Below, in pieces: positions 35,359 to 44,293 of a stretch of DNA of 64,000 bases (positions within the stretch are counted from its first letter, which is position 1; each line of letters begins with the position of its first letter). Source of the DNA: Arthrobacter sp. ERGS1:01 (lineage in GTDB: Bacteria; Actinomycetota; Actinomycetes; Actinomycetales; Micrococcaceae); contig NZ_CP012477.1 of the NCBI RefSeq assembly GCF_001281315.1, positions 186,001 to 250,000 on the forward strand. The letters are read 5' to 3'. Under the pieces are notes generated by a model that worked only from the letters and a program-made list of their open reading frames with translations, was not told the DNA's origin and ran no database searches. Position numbers and translations under genes: made by a program.

Positions 35359-36978
35359 TTAGGGCACCGGATCCAGTTCGCGGGCCTCCGGCAGGCCCAC
35401 GGTCACGGGGATGCCGCTACCCGGCGTCGGCGGCTCATAGGTGTCGTCGAAGGGCATGTGGTCCATGTCCAGGAGCGGGTTGTCGTCCTGGGTGGCGACA
35501 AGTTCGCGCGCCTCGGCCAAGGTGTCGACGCTGGGCATGGAGCCCGGCAACGGCTTTTGCGCCGATTCCCGCAGGAAGAAGATCGCCACGGCGCCGATGA
35601 GCGAGGTGAGCATCAGGTAATAGGCCGGCATCATGTCATTGTTGGTGAGATTGATCAGGCCCTCGATGATGAACGGCGTGGTTCCGCCAAAGATCGCCAC
35701 CGAGAAGTTGTACGCGATGCCCATGCCGCCGTAACGGCTGGACGTCGGGAACAGTGCCGGAAGTGACGACGCCAGGTTGGCAACGTAGAACGTCACCGGG
35801 AAGGCGACCAGGGCAAGCCCGGCCAGCGTGGTCCAGACATTGCCGACGCCGATCAGCAGGAACGCCGGTATCGAGAACGCCACGGTGCTCAACGCGCCCA
35901 CCCAGAGGACCGGCCGGCGGCCAATCTTGTCGGAGAGCCGCCCCGTCAAGGGGATGCAGGCGGCCATGATGACCAGCACGGGGATGGTCAGCAGGGTGCC
36001 GTGGAGTTCGTCGTAGCCCTTGGATTCGGTCAGGTACGTGGGCATGTACGAGGTCAGCGCGTAGCCCACCGTGTTGGCGGCGGCCACCAGGACCATGGCC
36101 AGCACAATCTGGCGCCAGTAGACCTTCACGAGCCGGATGGGCCCGCTGGCCGTGTCCTCGTCGGAGGCGACGGCGGTCTTGGCCGAATCGGCCTGCGCAT
36201 CCAGGGCTGCCTGGAATTGCGGAGATTCCTCGATCTTGCTGCGGAAGTAGATGGCGATCAGGCCCAGTGGACCGGCCACCAGGAACGGGATGCGCCAGCC
36301 CCACTCCTCCATGGCCGCTTGGCCAAGGGTCAGTTGGAGCACCGAGACCAGGGCCGCACCGAGCGCGAAGCCCAGGTAGCTGCCCATGTCCAGGAAGCTG
36401 GCAAAGTAGCCGCGGCGCTTATCGGGCGCGTATTCACTGACAAACGTCGTGGCACCGGCATATTCGCCACCCGTGGAGAACCCCTGGACCAGCTTCAGCA
36501 GTACCAGCAGGGCAGCAGCCCAAATGCCGATCTGTGTGTAGCCGGGCAGCAGGCCCACGGCGAATGTCGATGCCGCCATGATCATCAGCGTCGCGGCCAG
36601 CACCTTTTGCCGGCCGACCTTGTCACCCAGCCAGCCAAAGACCACGCCACCCAGGGGGCGGGCCAGGAAGGTGGCTGCAAAGGTTCCAAGTAGGAACAAG
36701 GTCTGGACGCTCTTGTCGGCCTCCGGCAGGAAGACGGGTCCCATCGTGGTGATGAGGTAGCCGAACACGCCGACGTCGTACCATTCCATGGTGTTGCCGA
36801 CGATGGTTCCGCCGATTGCTTTTCTCAGCATGGGCTTGTTGACGACGTTGACGTCATCCACGGCAAGCCGCCGTCGTTTGAGTTGTGGCAGGCGGGGCAA
36901 TTTGGGCCGGGCCTGCGGTCGTTCTGCGGTGTCCTTAACACCTGTTTCCGGTTGAATCGTGCTTCGGTCTTTGGGCAT
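35359..36978 (-). CDS. MHS-family MFS transporter (ProP-like)
   Basis: A 539-residue, 12-helix transporter of the metabolite:H+ symporter group. It has GTIVGNTMEWYDVGVFGYL at helix 1, FGWLGDKVGRQKVL in the 2-3 loop and QGFSTGGEYAGATTFVSEYAP at helix 5, all diagnostic of ProP/ShiA/KgtP-like proteins. An about 50-residue hydrophilic N-terminal extension rich in Pro, Arg and Lys and a long acidic C-terminus are present. The substrate could be proline/betaine, a dicarboxylate or an aromatic acid; the sequence does not decide. It is monocistronic. Confidence 0.87.
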   Translation of the reverse strand: MPKDRSTIQPETGVKDTAERPQARPKLPRLPQLKRRRLAVDDVNVVNKPMLRKAIGGTIVGNTMEWYDVGVFGYLITTMGPVFLPEADKSVQTLFLLGTFAATFLARPLGGVVFGWLGDKVGRQKVLAATLMIMAASTFAVGLLPGYTQIGIWAAALLVLLKLVQGFSTGGEYAGATTFVSEYAPDKRRGYFASFLDMGSYLGFALGAALVSVLQLTLGQAAMEEWGWRIPFLVAGPLGLIAIYFRSKIEESPQFQAALDAQADSAKTAVASDEDTASGPIRLVKVYWRQIVLAMVLVAAANTVGYALTSYMPTYLTESKGYDELHGTLLTIPVLVIMAACIPLTGRLSDKIGRRPVLWVGALSTVAFSIPAFLLIGVGNVWTTLAGLALVAFPVTFYVANLASSLPALFPTSSRYGGMGIAYNFSVAIFGGTTPFIIEGLINLTNNDMMPAYYLMLTSLIGAVAIFFLRESAQKPLPGSMPSVDTLAEARELVATQDDNPLLDMDHMPFDDTYEPPTPGSGIPVTVGLPEARELDPVP

Positions 36979-37095
36979 TTGTACATCCCCTTACGGAGGT
37001 CATTTGCTTGCGACTTTCTGCTGCATCGCTACGGGCAGACTATAAATTCTAACAGATGGACTAATTCAAGGCCCATTGGAGACTCCCGTCACGTA

Positions 37096-37147
37096 CCAAA
37101 AAACCCTTGAAAATCCGCGGATTTTGCGGCCCTCAAGGGTTATTTGG
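37096..37147 (-). terminator. nested palindrome, probable terminator of the fru-pts operon
   Basis: Outer arms CCAAAAAACCCTTGA (37096-37110) and 37133-37147 pair with one mismatch. They enclose the perfect palindrome AAAATCCGCGGATTTT (37110-37125). On the minus strand the second arm ends in GGGTTTTTTGG, giving a T-tract, 43 bp after the ptsH stop. Confidence 0.65.
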
Positions 37148-37189
37148 CACAGCGAAGCTAATTAATTTGGGTGTGGTGCTTGGTGCCGT

Positions 37190-37465
37190 TTAGGCGTCGT
37201 GGTCGGTCTCCAAAATGCGCACCAGGGTCTCCAGTGCGTCGTCGGCGCCGGGGCCCTCGGCGCGGAGCACCACGACCTCGCCGTGCTCGGCACCCAGGCC
37301 CATGATCGAAAGCATGCTTGACGCGTCCAGGGCGTCCTCGGCGGGCTCGCCCAAACGGGCGATGGTCACCTCGAGGCCAAGGTCTCCGGCAGCCTCGGCG
37401 AAGATGGCGGCGGGGCGGGCGTGGAGTCCCACGCGGCTGGCAATGGTGGCGGTACGTTCACTCAT
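37190..37465 (-). CDS. ptsH: phosphocarrier protein HPr
   Basis: The general PTS phosphocarrier. It takes phosphate from Enzyme I on His15 (VGLHARPAA) and gives it to EIIA domains such as FruA and possibly DhaM. The 91-residue protein shows the regulatory-serine region DASSMLSIMGLG near residues 48-58; no HPr kinase is expected in actinobacteria, so that role is uncertain. ATG 37465 follows AAGGAG. It is the last gene of fruR-fruK-fruA-ptsI-ptsH. A type B repeat lies between it and ptsI. Confidence 0.94.
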   Translation of the reverse strand: MSERTATIASRVGLHARPAAIFAEAAGDLGLEVTIARLGEPAEDALDASSMLSIMGLGAEHGEVVVLRAEGPGADDALETLVRILETDHDA

Positions 37466-37509
37466 GATGAGCTCCTTACGGTTTGGCTGAAATTGTTGGT
37501 TGGGGGGCG

Positions 37510-37575
37510 GTGGTTGAGCTTGTCGAAACCCGAGCCTGTCGAAACCCGGATCTCGACAAGCTCGATCACCGGTGG
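37510..37575. repeat. type B dispersed repeat (GTTGAGCTTGTCGAAACC family)
   Basis: Repeated and inverted copies of GAGCTTGTCGAAACC fill the gap between ptsI and ptsH. A reverse copy, CTCGACAAGCTCGATCACC, lies at 37552-37570. The same family occurs at 56731-56807 and 57337-57435. Confidence 0.8.
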
Positions 37576-39297
37576 TTAGAGGCCCAGCTCGGCCAGGACG
37601 GGCAACTCGGCCCGCACCAGCTCACGGGCTTCGGTGGCGGAGGCGGCCGCAACGGCCCGGGTGGCCAGGCGGCGGGCCAGCTCCGGGGTGACGGAACGCA
37701 GCACGGTGCTGACGGCCGGGATGGCCCGGGCCGTCATGGACAGGGAACTTACGCCCAGCCCGGCCAGGACGACGGCAAGGGCCGGGTCCGCGGCCGCCTC
37801 GCCACACACTCCCACGGGCTTGCAGGCCGCGCCATTGCCGGCAGCGGCGGCCTGCGCGGCCGCCCCGTCAACGGTGGCCTGGACGAGGGTCAGGACGGCC
37901 GGCTGCCAGGGATCGTTGAGCGTGGCCAGCGGGCCCAGCTGGCGGTCCGCCGCCATGGCGTACTGGGTGAGGTCGTTGGTGCCGAGGCTGACGAATTCCA
38001 CCCGGTCCAGCAGGTGCCGGGACGTTAGCGCTGCGGATGGAACCTCCACCATGACGCCGGGAGTTTTCAGCCCGGCCGCACCGCAAAGCGCGGCGAAGTC
38101 GGCGGCCTCCGCGGCCGTGGAGATCATGGGCGCCATGACCCACACGTCGGCGCTGGCTTGTCCGGCGGCGTCGGCAATGGCCGCGAGCTGCCGGGCCAGG
38201 ACGCCGGGGGAGGTGGTGTCGGTGCGGTAGCCGCGCACGCCCAGCGCCGGGTTGGGCTCGGTGGAATCGGTCAGGAACGGCAACGGCTTGTCGGCGCCGG
38301 CGTCGAGCGTTCGCACCACCACCTTCTTGCCGGGGAATGCGTCAAAGACGCCCTTGTAGGCGGCCACCTGTTCGTCGTGGCCGGGCTCGGTGTCGTGCCC
38401 CAGGAAGCAGAACTCGGTGCGCAGCAGGCCCACGCCCTGGGCATTCGCTGCGGCCGCGGCCACGGCATCCTTGGCACCGCCCACATTGGCCAGCAGGTCG
38501 AGGCGGGTGCCGTCGGCAAGCTGCCCGGCGCCGTCGAACGCGCTGAGCAGGGAAGCCTGCTCACGCCACTTCGCGGCGGCGGCCAGCTCCGGCTCGCCGG
38601 GATCGGTGGTGATGGTACCGCCGGCGCCGTCGACGTAAACGACGTCGTCGTCGGCTAGTTCCAGCACCCCGGCGGCGGCCACGACGGCCGGCAGGCCCAG
38701 GTTGCGGGCAATGATGGCGGTGTGGGACTGCGGTCCGCCGCCGGCGGTTACCAGGGCGATCACCTTGGTCGGGTCAAGCGTTGCGGTGTCGGCCGGGGCC
38801 AGGTCCTCGGCAACCAGGATGAACGGAACGTCCGCATCCGGGATCACGGGGGCCGGCACACCGCGCAGCGCCGCAACAATGCGGGAGCGCACGTCCAGGA
38901 CATCGTGGGAACGTTCGGCCATGTACCCGCCCAGGCTGATGAGCATGGCTGCCACGTCGTTGCCGGCGTCCCAGATGGCGCGCTGCGCGGAGGAGCCGGC
39001 GTTGATGAGCTTCACGGCGGCCTTGATCAGCATGGGGTCGGTGGACATCAGCGCGGTCGCCTCCAGCACGGCCTTGCCGTCACCGGTGGCCCGGCCGGCC
39101 CGCTCCTGCAGCTCCGCCTTGACCTGGGCTGCGGCGGCCTTCAGGCTGGCGGCGGCAGCCTCGGCCGGCGTCGTGCCCGAACCGTCGGCGGCGGGCAGCC
39201 GTTCGCCGGAGGGCGGTGCGCTCAGGGCCGGCGGCATGATCCGCACGGGGCCCACGACCCGGCCCGGGGTGACACCGACTCCAACATAGCTTTGCAT
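37576..39297 (-). CDS. ptsI: PTS Enzyme I (phosphoenolpyruvate-protein phosphotransferase)
   Basis: Transfers phosphate from PEP to HPr. In the 573-residue protein the active His lies in GGGPQSHTAIIAR (about residues 190-200). The PEP-binding barrel has RTLDAGADKPLPFL, EVPSAALTSRHLL and the C-terminal GVCGEAAADP with the catalytic Cys. ATG 39297 has AAAGGA upstream and gives the usual QSYVGVGVTPGR start. It lies between fruA and ptsH on the minus strand, so the general PTS enzymes here are controlled with fructose uptake. Confidence 0.95.
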   Translation of the reverse strand: MQSYVGVGVTPGRVVGPVRIMPPALSAPPSGERLPAADGSGTTPAEAAAASLKAAAAQVKAELQERAGRATGDGKAVLEATALMSTDPMLIKAAVKLINAGSSAQRAIWDAGNDVAAMLISLGGYMAERSHDVLDVRSRIVAALRGVPAPVIPDADVPFILVAEDLAPADTATLDPTKVIALVTAGGGPQSHTAIIARNLGLPAVVAAAGVLELADDDVVYVDGAGGTITTDPGEPELAAAAKWREQASLLSAFDGAGQLADGTRLDLLANVGGAKDAVAAAAANAQGVGLLRTEFCFLGHDTEPGHDEQVAAYKGVFDAFPGKKVVVRTLDAGADKPLPFLTDSTEPNPALGVRGYRTDTTSPGVLARQLAAIADAAGQASADVWVMAPMISTAAEAADFAALCGAAGLKTPGVMVEVPSAALTSRHLLDRVEFVSLGTNDLTQYAMAADRQLGPLATLNDPWQPAVLTLVQATVDGAAAQAAAAGNGAACKPVGVCGEAAADPALAVVLAGLGVSSLSMTARAIPAVSTVLRSVTPELARRLATRAVAAASATEARELVRAELPVLAELGL

Positions 39298-39328
39298 CAG
39301 GGTTCCTTTGAAAGTCATGGTTCGCGGG

Positions 39329-41446
39329 CTAGCTGTTTTGGCTGACGAGTTGTTGTGCGCCAACAGTATCAACGGGCTTGCGGACGGCCCAGCGTTTGAG
39401 CGCCACGACGGTGAAGGCGGAAATCACCATGCCCACCAGGATCGCCAGTGCGAACATTCCGAAGTTGCCGATCGCGAAGAACACGAAGATTCCGCCGTGG
39501 GGTGCCTGCGAGGTGACGTGGAAGGCCATGGTCATGGCACCGGTGACGGCGCCGCCCAGCATGGTGGCCGGGATGACGCGCAGCGGATCGGCCGCGGCGA
39601 ACGGGATGGCGCCCTCGGAGATGAACGACGCACCCAGCAGCCAGGCCGCCTTGCCGTTTTCACGCTCAGCCAGGGAGAAACGCTTCTTGTCGACCACGGT
39701 GGCCAGGGCCATGGCCAGCGGGGGCACCATGCCGGCGGCCATGACGGTCGCCATGATTTCCCACGGGGCGTGGTTGAGTGCGGAGCCCGTGCCCAGCCCT
39801 GCCACGGCGAATGCGTAGGCGACCTTGTTGACGGGACCGCCCAGGTCGAAGCACATCATGAGGCCAAGGATCACGCCGAGTACGACGGCGGAGGCGCCGG
39901 ACATCCCCGTCAGCCAATGGTTCAGGCCGTTGGAAAGCGCGGCGATGGGTGCGCCGAGGAGCAGGAGCATGGCTCCGGAGGCGATGATGGAACCCAGTAG
40001 CGGGATGATGACCACCGGCATGAGCCCGCGCAGCCAGCGCGGCACCCGCCAGGTGCCGATCCAGTACGCGGCCAGGCCGGCCAGCAGGCCGCCCACCAGG
40101 CCACCCAGGAAGCCGGCGCCCATAAAGACGGCCACGGCCCCGGCCGTGAAACCGGGCGCGATGCCGGGTCGGTCGGCAATGCCGAAGGCAATGTAGCCGG
40201 CCAGTGCGGGGACCAGGAAACTCATGGAGAGCTGGCCGATTTGGAACGCCACGGCGCCCAGGTACGCCCCGAGCGGTCCGAGCGCGTGCGCGGGATATTC
40301 GGTGGGCAAGTTGCCAAGGCTGTTGTTAGCGAGGATTTTGCCGGCGGCACCGGCAATCTCGAAGCCGCCCAATAGGAAGCCCAGCGCGATCAGCAGGCCG
40401 CCACCGGCCACGAACGGGATCATGTAGCTGACACCGGTCAACAGCACTTTTTTGGTCTTGGTGCCCAGGTGCTCGTTCGACGACTCGGCCTGGTGTTCCG
40501 CAGTCTCCTCGGCGCCAAAGTGGGGCACGCGGTGCGCGTTCGGATCCCCGGCGGCCGCAACGGCCTCCTGGATCATCTTGGCCGGCTCGTCAATGCCCCG
40601 CTTGACGGGCGAATTGACCAAGGGCTTGCCGGCAAAGCGTTCCTTGCCGCGCACGTCCACGTCGACGGCGAAGATCACGGCGTCGGCGGCGGCAATCACG
40701 GCCGGGTCCAGCGGAGTCACCGCTCCCGAGCCCTGCGTCTCGACCTGCAGGTCAATGCCGGCTTCACGCGCGGCTTCCACGAGCGAATCGGCGGCCATGT
40801 AAGTGTGCGCAATCCCGGTAGGGCAAGCCGTCACGGCAACGAGCCGCAGCGGACGACCGGCGGTCGCCGTCGCCCCGCCCGGCAACTGCGAAGCCGCTGG
40901 GTGAAGTCCGGGAGCGGCTTCGGGCGCCCGCGAAGCGGGCGGGACTTCACCCAGCGGCGCAGCAGTTGCTGAGGCCGGCGACTGTGCCGCCGGCTTGTCC
41001 GCGAGTGCTTCTTCGACGAGGGCGACGATCTCCGCGGGCGTCTTTGCGGCGCGCAGGGCGGCCGTGAAGTCCTTCTTGATGAGGGAGCGGGCCAGCCTGG
41101 AGAGCAGTTTGAGGTGCTCGTTGTCGGCGCCGGCCGGGGCCGCGATGAAGAAGATGATGTCCGCGGGGCCGTCCTTGGCGCCGAAGTCGACGGCGGGGTT
41201 CAGGCGCGCCATGGCGAGGGTCGGCTCCAGCACGGACTCCGAGCGGCAGTGCGGGATCGCGATCCCGCCCGGGACGCCCGTGGACGTCTTTTGCTCGCGG
41301 GCCAGGGCGTCGGCGTAGAGGCCCTCGGCTCCGGTGGCGCGGCCGGTAGCGGCGATGACGCCGGCCAGGTGACGGATCACCGAGGAAGTGTCGGCACCGA
41401 GGTAGGTGTCCAGGACGACCAGGTCGGTGGTGATGAGAGTGGTCAT
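39329..41446 (-). CDS. fruA: fructose-specific PTS EIIABC
   Basis: Imports fructose and delivers fructose-1-phosphate. The 705-residue protein runs IIA (about 1-150, active His in GIAIPHCRS), a Pro/Ala-rich linker, IIB (about 195-295, active Cys in VTACPTGIAHTYMAA) and the membrane IIC domain (about 330-690, ten or so helices). The ATG overlaps the fruK stop by 4 nt. The linker DNA (40882-40969) contains a 28-bp imperfect inverted repeat that codes for residues about 160-189, which looks inserted and is tolerated because the linker is unstructured. Confidence 0.95.
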   Translation of the reverse strand: MTTLITTDLVVLDTYLGADTSSVIRHLAGVIAATGRATGAEGLYADALAREQKTSTGVPGGIAIPHCRSESVLEPTLAMARLNPAVDFGAKDGPADIIFFIAAPAGADNEHLKLLSRLARSLIKKDFTAALRAAKTPAEIVALVEEALADKPAAQSPASATAAPLGEVPPASRAPEAAPGLHPAASQLPGGATATAGRPLRLVAVTACPTGIAHTYMAADSLVEAAREAGIDLQVETQGSGAVTPLDPAVIAAADAVIFAVDVDVRGKERFAGKPLVNSPVKRGIDEPAKMIQEAVAAAGDPNAHRVPHFGAEETAEHQAESSNEHLGTKTKKVLLTGVSYMIPFVAGGGLLIALGFLLGGFEIAGAAGKILANNSLGNLPTEYPAHALGPLGAYLGAVAFQIGQLSMSFLVPALAGYIAFGIADRPGIAPGFTAGAVAVFMGAGFLGGLVGGLLAGLAAYWIGTWRVPRWLRGLMPVVIIPLLGSIIASGAMLLLLGAPIAALSNGLNHWLTGMSGASAVVLGVILGLMMCFDLGGPVNKVAYAFAVAGLGTGSALNHAPWEIMATVMAAGMVPPLAMALATVVDKKRFSLAERENGKAAWLLGASFISEGAIPFAAADPLRVIPATMLGGAVTGAMTMAFHVTSQAPHGGIFVFFAIGNFGMFALAILVGMVISAFTVVALKRWAVRKPVDTVGAQQLVSQNS
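40882..40969. repeat. 88-bp inverted-repeat insert within fruA linker
   Basis: The arm at 40882-40909 (starting GCAACTGC, ending GGGTGAAGTCC) matches the reverse complement of 40942-40969 at 25 of 28 positions. The 32-bp middle is GC-rich with a further small hairpin. It stays in frame and encodes Pro/Ala-rich linker. Confidence 0.75.
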
Positions 41447-42411
41447 GAGAGTTCTCCAAGACGTGCGTCCAGGGCCGTTACGACGACGGCGTCGGGGTTG
41501 GTTTGGTGCAGGGCCGGAACCATGGTTCCGGGGAGGGAAGCGGCGGCCGCCCCATGGGCCACTGCTTGCTGCAGGCAGGCTTCGGGCAGATCGCCCCGAA
41601 GCGTGCTCAGCAGATATCCGGCGAGGGAGGAATCCCCTGCGCCGACGGTGCTTTTGGCTGCGATGACGGGCCCGTTGGCCAGCCAGCGTCCGGAGGCCGT
41701 GACCAGCACGGCGCCCTGGGAGCCAAGGGTTGCCAGGACGGCACCCACTCCGCGGTCCACGAGCGTTTGTGCGGCGCTCGCGGCCAAATCGGGGTCGGCT
41801 TCCAGGGAGGTCCCGGTGCCGATGCCTGTCAGTTCGGCAAGTTCCTCGGCGTTGGGCTTGAGGAGGTCGGGGCCGGCGGTGATGCAGGCGGCCAGCGGGG
41901 TGCCGGAGGAATCCACGGCGATCCGCGGAGCGCTGGCGCCGTGACGGGTGCGCACCGCGGCAATCACCTGGGCATAAAAGTCGGCGGGTGCGCCCGGCGG
42001 GAGTGAGCCGGCCAGCACCAGCCAGGCGGCGCCGTCGGACTTTTCCACGGCGAGCTCCAGCAAGCCGGCAAGCTGGGCGGCCGTGAGGACCGGGCCAGGT
42101 TCGTTGACCTTGGTGGTGGTGCCGTCGGGTTCGGTGATGGCGACGTTGCTGCGCAGGGCCGCACCGATGGGCAGCGACACGTGCGGGATGCTCTCCACGT
42201 CAAGGGCGCGGACCACGGCGTCGGCGGCGTCGCCGGGCAACAGCGCCAGGGCCTCGACGCCGGAGGCGGCCAGGGCGCGGACGATGTTCACGCCTTTTCC
42301 ACCGGGATGGGTGGAGACGGCAACGGCGCGCTGGACCTCGCCGCGAACCAGGGCGTCCTCGAGTTCGATGGTCCGGTCAAGGCTGGGGTTGGGGGTCAGG
42401 GTGAGGATCAT
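41443..42411 (-). CDS. fruK: 1-phosphofructokinase
   Basis: Phosphorylates fructose-1-phosphate to fructose-1,6-bisphosphate, feeding FruA product into glycolysis. The 322-residue PfkB protein has the N-terminal TLTPNPSLDRTI, the substrate loop STHPGGKGVNIVRAL and the C-terminal STVGAGDSSLAGYL with the catalytic Asp. It overlaps fruR and fruA by 4 nt each (ATGA), so the three are tightly coupled. Confidence 0.95.
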   Translation of the reverse strand: MILTLTPNPSLDRTIELEDALVRGEVQRAVAVSTHPGGKGVNIVRALAASGVEALALLPGDAADAVVRALDVESIPHVSLPIGAALRSNVAITEPDGTTTKVNEPGPVLTAAQLAGLLELAVEKSDGAAWLVLAGSLPPGAPADFYAQVIAAVRTRHGASAPRIAVDSSGTPLAACITAGPDLLKPNAEELAELTGIGTGTSLEADPDLAASAAQTLVDRGVGAVLATLGSQGAVLVTASGRWLANGPVIAAKSTVGAGDSSLAGYLLSTLRGDLPEACLQQAVAHGAAAASLPGTMVPALHQTNPDAVVVTALDARLGELS

Positions 42412-43196
42412 GCGATCACCACGTCGACGCCGGCGGCGGCCAAGGCGGCGGCCAGATCGGGTGCGGGTTCGGTGCTGGTTATCAAGGTGTCGATCTCCTC
42501 GAGGGTGGCGAAGCGGACAAGGGTTTCCGCCCCGAGCTTGGATGCGTCGGCCAGGATCACCACTTGGCGGGCGGCGCGGACCATGGCGGTCTTGGTGGCG
42601 GCCTCCACGGGATCCGGGGTGCTCAGACCGAAGTCGGCGTGGATGCCGTTGGTGCCGAGGAATGCGATGTCGGGGCGGAGGGCGCCGAGCTGTTCGGTGG
42701 CGCGGGCGCCGACCACTGCACTGGTGAGGCCGCGCACCCGGCCGCCCAGGATGTCCAGGAGCAGGTTCGAGTTGGTGCTCAGCGAGGTGGCGATGGGCAG
42801 CGAGTTGGTGATCGCCATCAGCTCGTCGCCGTCCTTGGCGGGCGCCCAGTCGGCCAGTTGGTCGGCCAGGGCGGCCGTGGTGGTGCCGGCGTCGAGCAGG
42901 ATCGAGACCGTCTGCGCGTGCGGGATCAGGGCCATGGCGGCCGCGGCGATGCGCTGCTTCTCGTCGAGCCGGCGGCCGGAGCGTTCGCTGAGGCTGGGCT
43001 CGGAACGGCTGAGCTTGTCCAGGGCGACGGCGCCGCCGTGGACGCGGCGCAGGATGCGTTCGCCTTCCAGGGTGGCCAGGTCGCGGCGGACGGTTTCCTG
43101 GGTGATGGAAAAGAGATCGGCCAGTTCGTTGACGCCCACGCGCCCCTGGTCACCGACGAGTTCGGCAATGCGCTGGTGCCGTTCCTCTGCAAACAT
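42408..43196 (-). CDS. fruR: DeoR-family regulator of the fructose operon
   Basis: A 262-residue repressor. The N-terminal DeoR helix-turn-helix (about 1-57) is RHQRIAELVGDQGRVGVNELADLFSITQETVRRDLATLE, and the sugar-phosphate domain has SILLDAGTTTAALADQL and FLGTNGIHADFGLSTPD. It probably senses fructose-1-phosphate. It is the first gene of fruR-fruK-fruA-ptsI-ptsH and likely controls its own promoter, where CACAGAT and ATCTGTG half-sites flank the -35 and -10 boxes. ATG 43196 follows AAGGA. Confidence 0.92.
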   Translation of the reverse strand: MFAEERHQRIAELVGDQGRVGVNELADLFSITQETVRRDLATLEGERILRRVHGGAVALDKLSRSEPSLSERSGRRLDEKQRIAAAAMALIPHAQTVSILLDAGTTTAALADQLADWAPAKDGDELMAITNSLPIATSLSTNSNLLLDILGGRVRGLTSAVVGARATEQLGALRPDIAFLGTNGIHADFGLSTPDPVEAATKTAMVRAARQVVILADASKLGAETLVRFATLEEIDTLITSTEPAPDLAAALAAAGVDVVIA

Positions 43197-43522
43197 GGTG
43201 GTCCTTCTTCTCTCGCCTGCACCGCGTGACTCGGGTCACATGATGTTGTTTCAGATGACTTTATCTGTGATTCTCTGCGTTTGTCAAAAAATAACCACAT
43301 AAACACAGATTCGGGCGGCGTGGGAGGGATTTGGAGGTGGTTCGGTAGCGCCTTCGACGCCGAAAACGGGGCGTTCCCGACGCTTCCAGGCGCCCTTCAC
43401 GCCGAAATCGGTGCCAACTCGCGGGGAAGGTGGGTCTCCGCACCGTTTTCGCGGGTTGGCACCGTCGCCGCGAGTTGGGCCCGTTCTCGCGGCGGGTGGC
43501 GGGGTGTGCGTAGTCTTGGCCC
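43197..43522. promoter_or_regulatory. 326-bp divergent gap: fru promoter and structured repeats
   Basis: No gene is seen. The minus-strand fru promoter is TTGACA (43287-43282), 16 bp, GATAAA (43265-43260). Half-sites ATCTGTG (43263-43269) and CACAGAT (43304-43310) may bind FruR. Further right, GGTGCCAACTCGCG (43410-43423) faces a reverse copy with one mismatch (43450-43463), and a third partial copy lies at 43468-43480. ACGCCGAAA-CGG also repeats at about 43357 and 43400. The right end holds TAGTCT (43511-43516), the -10 of the esterase gene. Confidence 0.65.
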
Positions 43523-44164
43523 ATGGATGCCGTTGCCTGGTCCCGACCACCGGAAGAGCGCGCGGGGACGCCGCTGCTGTTGATGCTGCACGGCTATGGC
43601 TCGGACGAGTCCCGCATGGCCGCCTGGTTTCAGGCCATGCCCGGCGGCTTTACGTGCGCCGCGCCCCGCGGTCCGCTGGACATCTCCGGCGACTACGGCT
43701 GGTTCCTGCTTGACTATTTCCTGGCCAATGACTTCGCCGAGGTGGCCGGTGCCGCGTCGGCCCTGCTGGCCTGGCTGGACACGGTCGTCGCCGAGCACCG
43801 CTTCAGCTCGGTGTCATTGTTGGGGTTTTCGCAGGGCATGGCCATGGCCACCACGATCATGAGGCTGCGCCCGGAGGCATTCACGGCTGCCGTGGGACTG
43901 TCCGGCTTTGTCCTGCACAATGAGCTGCTCGGCGCCATGGAGCCGTTGGAAACAAAAATCCCGTTCTATTGGGCTCGCGACACCGCCGACCTCGTGATCA
44001 ATCCGGACGCGACGGCATTCACGGCGGGCTGGCTGTCGGCCAACACCGATCTGAGCGAGGCGCGCTACAAAGGGCTGGGCCACAAAATCGGGGACACGGA
44101 AATGCGCGACGTCGCGGCCTTCCTGACGGGCCACGTGCCGGGATCGTTCGTGCCCCGGGAGTAG
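43523..44164 (+). CDS. carboxylesterase/phospholipase-like alpha/beta hydrolase
   Basis: A 213-residue predicted esterase of the YpfH/carboxylesterase type. It shows LLLMLHGYGSDESRM (oxyanion region), nucleophile Ser in LLGFSQGMAMATTI (GFSQG) and the catalytic His in KGLGHKIGDTEM. The Asp should lie in INPDATAF. TAGTCT exactly 6 nt before the ATG at 43523 suggests a leaderless transcript. The substrate is unknown; relatives act on short acyl esters. It is divergent from fruR. Confidence 0.85.
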   Translation: MDAVAWSRPPEERAGTPLLLMLHGYGSDESRMAAWFQAMPGGFTCAAPRGPLDISGDYGWFLLDYFLANDFAEVAGAASALLAWLDTVVAEHRFSSVSLLGFSQGMAMATTIMRLRPEAFTAAVGLSGFVLHNELLGAMEPLETKIPFYWARDTADLVINPDATAFTAGWLSANTDLSEARYKGLGHKIGDTEMRDVAAFLTGHVPGSFVPRE

Positions 44165-44293
44165 CTTCCGCGGTTGGCCCATCCTGCCATGGACCCGTGC
44201 ACGATCAACCGAATGGTTGATGGAGTTCGGAGCGCCGTTTCCTAGGCTGGAGGAAATGGCTCGCACCGGGCCGTCATCACAAGGGGGCACCGC

